Shown: positions 27,872 to 33,095 of the stretch, in pieces | Layout of the letters: the number at the start of each line of letters is the position of its first letter | Numbering within the stretch: the stretch's first letter is position 1 | Made by a program: the position numbers and the translations under genes | Notes under the pieces: model-generated | The model's input: only the letters and a program-made list of their open reading frames with translations | Database searches by the model: none | Told to the model about the DNA's origin: nothing | Assembly: GCA_039105265.1 (NCBI GenBank) | Contig: JAPFFF010000182.1 | Span: forward strand, 1 to 33,095 | DNA length: 33,095 bases | Reading direction: 5' to 3' | From: Tritrichomonas musculus | Lineage: Eukaryota; Parabasalia; Tritrichomonadida; Tritrichomonadidae

Positions 27872-28696
27872 ATGCATTCTATTTTAATTGATTCTGAAGA
27901 AGTTCAAATTCCTTCTTCATTCAATGGTTATATAGTTAAGAAAAAAATTGGAGAAGGATCATTTGGTTCTGTATTCAAAGTCATGAAAAAAGAAACAAAA
28001 GAAATTTTCGCAGCGAAATTTTGCTACATGAAGGAAGGAGAACAAACATTATCAGAAACATTTATTAAAAATGAAGCCAAAATTCTTTCAATAGTTGACC
28101 ATCCAAATATTGTCAAGTTATACGAAGCTTTCGAAATCGAAAATGAACAAAACCAAAAATTATTCGTCATCATCGAAGAATTCTGTTCACGTGGATCATT
28201 GTTCGATTTTGTTAACGATGGTTTTCTCAAAAACAGAAGAAAGAATGAAAACAAGAGAATGATCAGAGGCTTTTTAGAAGCTGTTTCATATCTTCACAAA
28301 ATGAACGTCTCTCACTGCGATATCAAATGCGAAAATATTTTGGTTGATGAAAACTACAACACGAAATTGTGCGATTTCGGTTTTTCAATTAACTTTGATT
28401 GTCCATATGCTAAAAAGAGAAGAGGATCGCCACTATATCTCGCTCCAGAATTCTTCTTCTCAAAAGATTTCGACTTCTTTAAAGCAGAAGTTTGGTCAGT
28501 CGGTGTTGTTATTTTCGCATTCTCTCAAGGACGTTTGCCATATGAAGATATCATGATTCATCTCGAAAGAAAGCTCGAAATTAAAATGAAAAACAAAAAA
28601 TTGAAGAAAATCGTTAAACAATGCCTCACATATGACGCACATAAACGTCCAACAATTGAATACCTCCTTAATGCAAACTATTTGAAGATCACTTAA
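27872..28696 (+). CDS. CAMK-like non-RD Ser/Thr kinase, copy 3
   Basis: 274 aa, identical in protein sequence to copy 1; the nucleotide difference I see is silent (TGC for TGT in FCYMK). All catalytic motifs as in copy 1 (GEGSFGSV, Lys49, HCDIKCEN, DFG, APE). Full identity at protein level inside units whose other genes are broken suggests either very recent duplication or selection on the kinase. There is no fourth copy in the window because the array ends before reaching it. Confidence 0.93.
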   Translation: MHSILIDSEEVQIPSSFNGYIVKKKIGEGSFGSVFKVMKKETKEIFAAKFCYMKEGEQTLSETFIKNEAKILSIVDHPNIVKLYEAFEIENEQNQKLFVIIEEFCSRGSLFDFVNDGFLKNRRKNENKRMIRGFLEAVSYLHKMNVSHCDIKCENILVDENYNTKLCDFGFSINFDCPYAKKRRGSPLYLAPEFFFSKDFDFFKAEVWSVGVVIFAFSQGRLPYEDIMIHLERKLEIKMKNKKLKKIVKQCLTYDAHKRPTIEYLLNANYLKIT

Positions 28697-29613
28697 TATC
28701 AAATGGTGATATGACTTAATCATTGTTCAGTTCAGACGATGGAATTAATTCCGATATCTTTGATTTGATTTGATTTGATTTATGTTGAAATAATTATAAA
28801 TGGAGAGAAGAAATCGACCAAATTTGGATTACTTCAAGTGGATATATCTTTATTATTAGATGATAATCTTTAAGGAGAAGTTCTTTATTATCTTATTAAA
28901 ATCTTTGACCAAATAAACACCGATATCGTCAAAAGTGATTTCATGTTATCTATATCTATGATAACCGCCATTTTCTATTACATCTACTTCCATAAATGAT
29001 AATATATAAGTAAAATCAAAGCGATTACTTTTTGATAAAAAGCTTCATCCATTCTGTAAGTAGCAGCATTTCTTTTTCCTTTCTTCTGGATCTTTATATA
29101 GCAACCGCTTCCATTTTATTGAATGTAAAATGACTACTAAATATATTTCTAAATATTCATCCTATATTTCATCATGTCTCCATTATTGTTAAGGAACTTG
29201 ACTTTTTTCAAAATCCAAATTTTTATTGTATTTCTTGAATGCTTTTTGAATAAGAATCACTATTTTATAACAATGACAGATTTTTGACTCTGAGTGAATA
29301 ATTTAAGTATTATACCTTACGCTTGATGCAAATGATCTTGAAAAGTATTACATAATGAAGTATTTGCATGTAAACTATATCATAAATTCAAATCAAAATA
29401 TTTTAAATGATTTTCGGACAGGCGAATAAATACGATATGTTTAAATGTCGTTGAATGAAAAAATAGAGAGTGATCAAAAAAAAAAAAAAAAAAAAAAAAA
29501 AAGTTATTTTCATCAAAAAATGTTCATTCAAAAAGAGTATATAAAAAGAATTGATGTTTTGCTTCTAATATTTTTTAAAGAAGTAAGTGAAAATCAATTT
29601 TCTTTTTCTTGGA
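28697..29613. other. Long spacer with A27 tract (unit 3)
   Basis: Counterpart of 15997-16913, with a run of 27 A at 29476-29502. No gene seen. Confidence 0.5.
29476..29502 (+). repeat. Poly(A) tract, 27 nt (unit 3)
   Basis: Uninterrupted A run at the same place as in units 1 and 2. Confidence 0.95.
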
Positions 29614-30363
29614 TCAATGAAATGTCATTATTAATGTTACTTCTTTTTTCATTGTCAATGTAGCCAGAATAGCAACGCAAATTATCACTGCAGCTGCAAC
29701 AGTTGACAGTAATTTGATATTCAAAGAATTGTTTTCTGAATTGAAAACTTGATCGGCTATCTCAATTTTTGAGAACATCGTATTCAATGCATTCTTTGAA
29801 TTTGAGTAGAATTTGCATGACATGATCTTTAAATTATGCTTTTCTTTTGAGACTTTGATTCTCAATCAATGAAATATGAATCATTGGCCAAATATCCTGA
29901 CATAAATCAAACTTTATATAATGATTGATACTTGTGGATTCTTTTCTTGTTGGTAGCTGTTGATGAGAATACCTTCACTGCTATTGTTTGAAGTGCAAGA
30001 AGAGATGGTCATGTCACGTGAAATAAAATCACAATTTAAAACATCAACAAAATCTCCAATTGTTTGAGATTTGTAAGAACCAATTGTCGCCTTTTTAATG
30101 ATAATATGAATATTGTCATTACTATCGGTGTTGTCGTATGAACTGTGCTTTTGTTATGTACATGAATCGACAGGAAGAGCTGTGCAAGCATTGTCAACTG
30201 ATTGGTGACCATCAATGCATCCTGCGCACTTGTGTCATTCGTTTTAATCTTGGATTCAGTACTTGCAACCGACAGGACATTTTTGACGCTGATTTGTTTG
30301 ATTGAAGAAGAAACCATCACAATAATTTTTAATCACATCATTACAACATTTGAAATGCGAAGC
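29614..30363 (-). pseudogene. Decayed Cys-rich single-pass membrane protein (units 3/4)
   Basis: Same remnant as at 16914-17663. The ectodomain part matches unit 1 rather than units 2 and 3 at several positions (GTGAAATAAAATC, GATTTGTTTGATTG), while the TM part has its own small changes (ALNTMF for AMNTMF in the tail-proximal region). Confidence 0.6.
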
Positions 30364-30674
30364 TTTTTAATACAAAGTTCAATTCTGATGATTATTAAAA
30401 GATAGATATTTATAGGGAAATAATATTTTTAGAGCATTTTCAGTTAAAAATGGTGAATTTGAGGTGAATTGGTTTGGATTAAATGAAAAAAGAGAAAGAA
30501 GAAATTTAGAAAATTGATTTAGTGAAGAATCCTGGCTCCGTTGGAGTTTGTAGAATATAAACACGATTTTAACTAGATACTTACTTCAGACAATTAAAAA
30601 ATTATCGAAAAATTATTCGATTATTGGCGATTTTAATCGTCGACATATTCATCTCCATTTGTTTCTTTCAGAAT
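30364..30674. other. Spacer between BspA copy 4 and Cys-rich pseudogene
   Basis: Counterpart of 17664-17975; nothing recognisable. Confidence 0.5.
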
Positions 30675-32093
30675 TCATATCCTTATCACTTTGACACTTG
30701 GCGAAATTCCAAGGGATTTTGCATTGAAAAGTGAAGGAATTGAAACACTTGAAAGCGATGAACATCTACTGAAAGCAGAACCTCCAATGGATGTTACAGA
30801 TGAAGGAATTGAAACACTTGAAAGCGATGAACATCCTTCGAAAGCAGAATCTCCAATGGATCTTACAGATGAAGGAATTGAAACACTTGAAAGCGATGAA
30901 CATCCACAGAAAGCAGAATATCCAATGGATGTTACAGATGAAGGAATTGAAACACTTGAAAGCGATGAACATCCCCTGAAAGCAGAATATCCAATGGACC
31001 TTACAGATGAAGGAATTGAAACACTTGAAAGCGATGAACATCCATCGAAAGCAGAAATTCCAATGGATGTTACAGATGAAGGAATTGAAACACTTGAAAG
31101 CGATGAACATCCTTCGAAAGCAGAATCTCCAATGGATCTTACAGATGAAGGAATTGAAACACTTGAAAGCGATGAACATCCACAGAAAGCAGAATATCCA
31201 ATGGATGTTACAGATGAAGGAATTGAAACACTTGAAAGCGATGAACATCCCCTGAAAGCAGAATATCCAATGGACCTTACAGATGAAGGAATTGAAACAC
31301 TTGAAAGCGATGAACATCCATCGAAAGCAGAAATTCCAATGGATGTTACAGATGAAGGAATTGAAACACTTGAAAGCGATGAACATCCACAGAAAGCAGA
31401 ATATCCAATGGATCTTACAGATGAAGGAATTGAGACACTTGAAAGCGATGAACATCCTTCGAAAGCAGAATCTCCAATTGATGTTACAGATGAAGGAATT
31501 GAAACACTTGAAAGCAATGAACATCTCGCAAATGATGATTCTTCGATTTCAGTTATCGAGGAGTCAAATTTCAGTGAATTTATTTCGTCGTTTTCTTTAA
31601 AATAATTATTGGTGGAGCCTGTGACAAAGATAGAAATTGTCAATTCTGTCGTACCAGATCTTTTCAGTGATAAGACTTCGGAGTAAATTGCTTCAAATTC
31701 ATCAGATGGGTATTCAATCTCAACATTAAAATGCGAGAATTCACTCAGTTGCTCCTGAAATTCACGTGTTCTAAGAATTCCTTCGTCGTGCAGAACTTTC
31801 GTAACTTTCCACGTCGTTCCAAAAATAGTTTTATTGGTGTCAAGCAAAGAGACAAATTTGTTGATTTTGTTGATTTTTTCTTTCAGTTTTAAAAGATCAT
31901 CTTTGATCGTCACTTTTTCTTCCTCGTATTTTTCTTGGAATGCTTGCTGACTGCCTTCAAGATCTATCACAGATTCTTTATCTGCCTTTTTTTCTTGATC
32001 GTCTTTGAGTTTTACAACTTCATCTTTTATTTGCGTGATTTCTTTTTGTAGATTGAGGTCGTTGTTTTTTTCTTGCGTCTTATGGTCACTCAT
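30675..32093 (-). CDS. BspA-type LRR protein copy 4, main reading frame
   Basis: 472 aa from ATG at 32093. Same architecture as copy 3: half coiled coil, linker, eleven LRRs and cap (LFNAKSLGISPSVKVIRI, with Lys for Glu). It shares the 2-bp deletion with copy 3, so the N-terminal coiled coil is in another frame (32086-32376). Four of the LRRs are a direct duplicate of the previous four. Thr is replaced by Arg in SSVRSIG in five of the eleven repeats, more than in other copies. Confidence 0.75.
   Translation of the reverse strand: MSDHKTQEKNNDLNLQKEITQIKDEVVKLKDDQEKKADKESVIDLEGSQQAFQEKYEEEKVTIKDDLLKLKEKINKINKFVSLLDTNKTIFGTTWKVTKVLHDEGILRTREFQEQLSEFSHFNVEIEYPSDEFEAIYSEVLSLKRSGTTELTISIFVTGSTNNYFKENDEINSLKFDSSITEIEESSFARCSLLSSVSIPSSVTSIGDSAFEGCSSLSSVSIPSSVRSIGYSAFCGCSSLSSVSIPSSVTSIGISAFDGCSSLSSVSIPSSVRSIGYSAFRGCSSLSSVSIPSSVTSIGYSAFCGCSSLSSVSIPSSVRSIGDSAFEGCSSLSSVSIPSSVTSIGISAFDGCSSLSSVSIPSSVRSIGYSAFRGCSSLSSVSIPSSVTSIGYSAFCGCSSLSSVSIPSSVRSIGDSAFEGCSSLSSVSIPSSVTSIGGSAFSRCSSLSSVSIPSLFNAKSLGISPSVKVIRI
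30765..31523 (-). repeat. Eleven 69-bp LRR repeats (BspA copy 4)
   Basis: Eleven units of 69 bp. Repeats 3-6 (31110-31385) and 7-10 (30834-31109) form two 276-bp blocks that look identical on reading, with ends ISAFDG, YSAFRG, YSAFCG, DSAFEG in each. Confidence 0.95.
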
Positions 32094-32376
32094 CTCTCTT
32101 TATTTCGGTAATGTTCTGGTTTAAACCTGGGATATCATTTCGTGTTATTTGGCTTATTTCTCTCTTTATTTGGCTAATGTTCTGCGTTAAATCTGGGATA
32201 TCATTTCGTGTTATTTGGTTGATTTCTTTCTTCAGTTCTTCAATTTCGTTTTGAAGATTAGACGATTTTTCATCGATTAGTTGTCTTTCTTGATCCAAAT
32301 TCCTTTGTGATGATTTTTTTATTTCATTGATTTCATCTTTCATCAAATTAAATTGGCAGATTAGCTGATCAAGCAT
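32086..32376 (-). CDS. N-terminal coiled-coil fragment of BspA copy 4
   Basis: 96 codons from the native ATG at 32376, two 22-residue coiled-coil repeats, ending KRDE then TGA at 32086, overlapping the downstream ATG by 8 nt as in copy 3. Probably a fragment produced by the shared 2-bp deletion. Confidence 0.65.
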   Translation of the reverse strand: MLDQLICQFNLMKDEINEIKKSSQRNLDQERQLIDEKSSNLQNEIEELKKEINQITRNDIPDLTQNISQIKREISQITRNDIPGLNQNITEIKRDE

Positions 32377-32863
32377 TTCTTGCAAACAAAAATAAAATGT
32401 AATTTATATGGCACAAATAATTGAATACATAAATGGCCTCATAAAATTTTGGAAAAAAAAATTTTCAAAGGTTTAGAGAGAAAATTGAAAATCTTTTATC
32501 TTTTTAAAAGAATGAATATTTAACAAAATAAATATAAAAATATATTCAGTAAACTCGTATAATATATAATTAAATCAAAAATATGGAGAATTAAATCTTT
32601 TTGAATAATAGAACAAACGTTTGATTTATTTTCATCTTCTTGATGTTAACTTTCAAATTATTCAAATGTCATTGCACCAAATATGATTGATTAATCGGGA
32701 AAAGATATGTTTTTCATGTGAAAAGAGAACCATCACTAAAAAATCTGATATATAAAGAATGAGATTTTGAATTTTATATGAGCTTTCCTTCAAATCAAAG
32801 TGATTTGTATAACTAAAAAAGAGATTTTGTATATTATGTACGTCTGACTATTGTAATTGATGA
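32377..32863. other. Right flank of the array: identical then diverged spacer
   Basis: Identical to other units up to about 32609, then diverged but still related: TTCAAATTATTCAAATG near 32650 and CCTTCAAATCAAAGTG near 32790 match the spacer of units 1-3 with changes and extra DNA between. No coding signal. Confidence 0.6.
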
Positions 32864-33095
32864 CTAGATTGAATTAGTTGCAACAATAATCTTAATTACA
32901 TTCAGATGACCAATTATTGGATTTTTGCCGATTTCTTGTGCTTCTCTGTTTACAAAGCCTGCATATTTGATGATCAAGAAATATAAAGCTGAATCTGAAT
33001 CAGCATCATCCAATAAAACTTCCTCTAGATGATCATAAAACAATTCTTGGCTTGTCAAAAAGGTGTCATTTTTTTTCAACAATCTTGCATTTTTC
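32864..33095 (-). CDS. Unidentified gene, 3' end only (runs off the window)
   Basis: Minus-strand frame open from the window edge to TAG at 32864-32866, at least 76 codons, with no ATG inside the window that must be the start. The end reads ALYFLIIKYAGFVNREAQEIG and NPIIGHLNVIKIIVATNSI. It is acidic in the middle (EEVLLDDADSDS) and helical in character. The last part faintly recalls an ankyrin-type helix pair, but I cannot assign it. It occupies the position where units 1-3 have the RBR pseudogene, on the same strand, but does not resemble it. Confidence 0.5.
   Translation of the reverse strand, partial: KNARLLKKNDTFLTSQELFYDHLEEVLLDDADSDSALYFLIIKYAGFVNREAQEIGKNPIIGHLNVIKIIVATNSI

Larger units (their letters stand above)
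24035..29891. repeat. Tandem array unit 3 (5857 bp)
   Basis: Same gene order. Only seven LRRs, one extra 22-residue coiled-coil repeat, a 2-bp deletion in the BspA gene, and the ~705-bp RBR deletion shared with unit 1. Confidence 0.93.
29892..32609. repeat. Tandem array unit 4, partial (2718 bp)
   Basis: Starts ATATCCTGACATA at 29892 and matches the other units through the BspA gene and its upstream flank. Near-identity stops at about 32609 inside the spacer, before the RBR and kinase part. Confidence 0.9.

Noticed and set aside
11196-32609. A transposon or virus-like element as the cause of the repeat units
   Set aside because: No transposase, integrase, reverse transcriptase, capsid or polymerase motif, no terminal inverted or long terminal repeats at unit ends; the units carry only host gene families.

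Overview
The window looks like nuclear DNA of a parabasalid protist (trichomonad), most likely Tritrichomonas or Trichomonas. It is strongly AT-rich and shows no introns. It carries gene families that are massively expanded in trichomonads: BspA-type leucine-rich repeat (LRR) proteins, ankyrin/DUF3447-like proteins, Ser/Thr kinases fused to Sel1 repeats, and degenerate kinases. The kinase in each repeat unit has a TCATTT motif 11-13 nt before its ATG, which fits the trichomonad initiator (Inr) consensus TCA(Y)(W). The species cannot be settled from sequence alone.

Left part (1-8762) holds minus-strand genes. A TKL-like kinase (2742-3638) is followed, in the same frame and after a single TAA, by an 883-codon reading frame (81-2732). 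That frame carries Sel1 repeats, an Asn-rich octapeptide tract and what I read as three RPA70-like OB folds. Next come an intact ankyrin/DUF3447 plus BspA-LRR protein (3929-6448) and a 664-aa fusion of a degenerate protein kinase with a bacterial-like P-loop small-molecule kinase (6768-8762). Head-to-head with the latter lies a decayed kinase-Sel1 gene on the plus strand (9069-10535) that runs into a short BspA-LRR remnant (10536-10735).

Right part (11196-32609) is a head-to-tail segmental tandem array: three full units of 5996, 6843 and 5857 bp and a partial fourth. Each full unit carries, left to right: a decayed Cys-rich membrane-protein gene (minus), a coiled-coil plus BspA-LRR gene (minus), a decayed RBR-type ubiquitin ligase gene (minus), and an intact non-RD CAMK-like kinase (plus) transcribed divergently from the RBR gene. 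The transmembrane part of the next Cys-rich pseudogene closes the unit. Units are nearly identical but mosaic. The LRR count is 10, 12, 7 and 11; a 2-bp deletion splits the BspA gene in units 3 and 4; a ~705-bp deletion removes the RING part of the RBR gene in units 1 and 3 but not 2. This points to recent unequal exchange plus gene conversion. The window ends in a diverged copy of the intergenic DNA and the 3' end of an unidentified minus-strand gene.

Functionally this is an accessory, fast-turnover region. The genes kept open in every unit are the kinase and the LRR region, whose repeats have an almost invariant framework and a short hypervariable window. The RBR and Cys-rich genes decay mostly by in-frame stops. 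The most unusual items are the kinase-Sel1-RPA70-like arrangement, the pseudokinase/P-loop fusion, and the hypervariable LRR repeats inside a mosaic tandem array.
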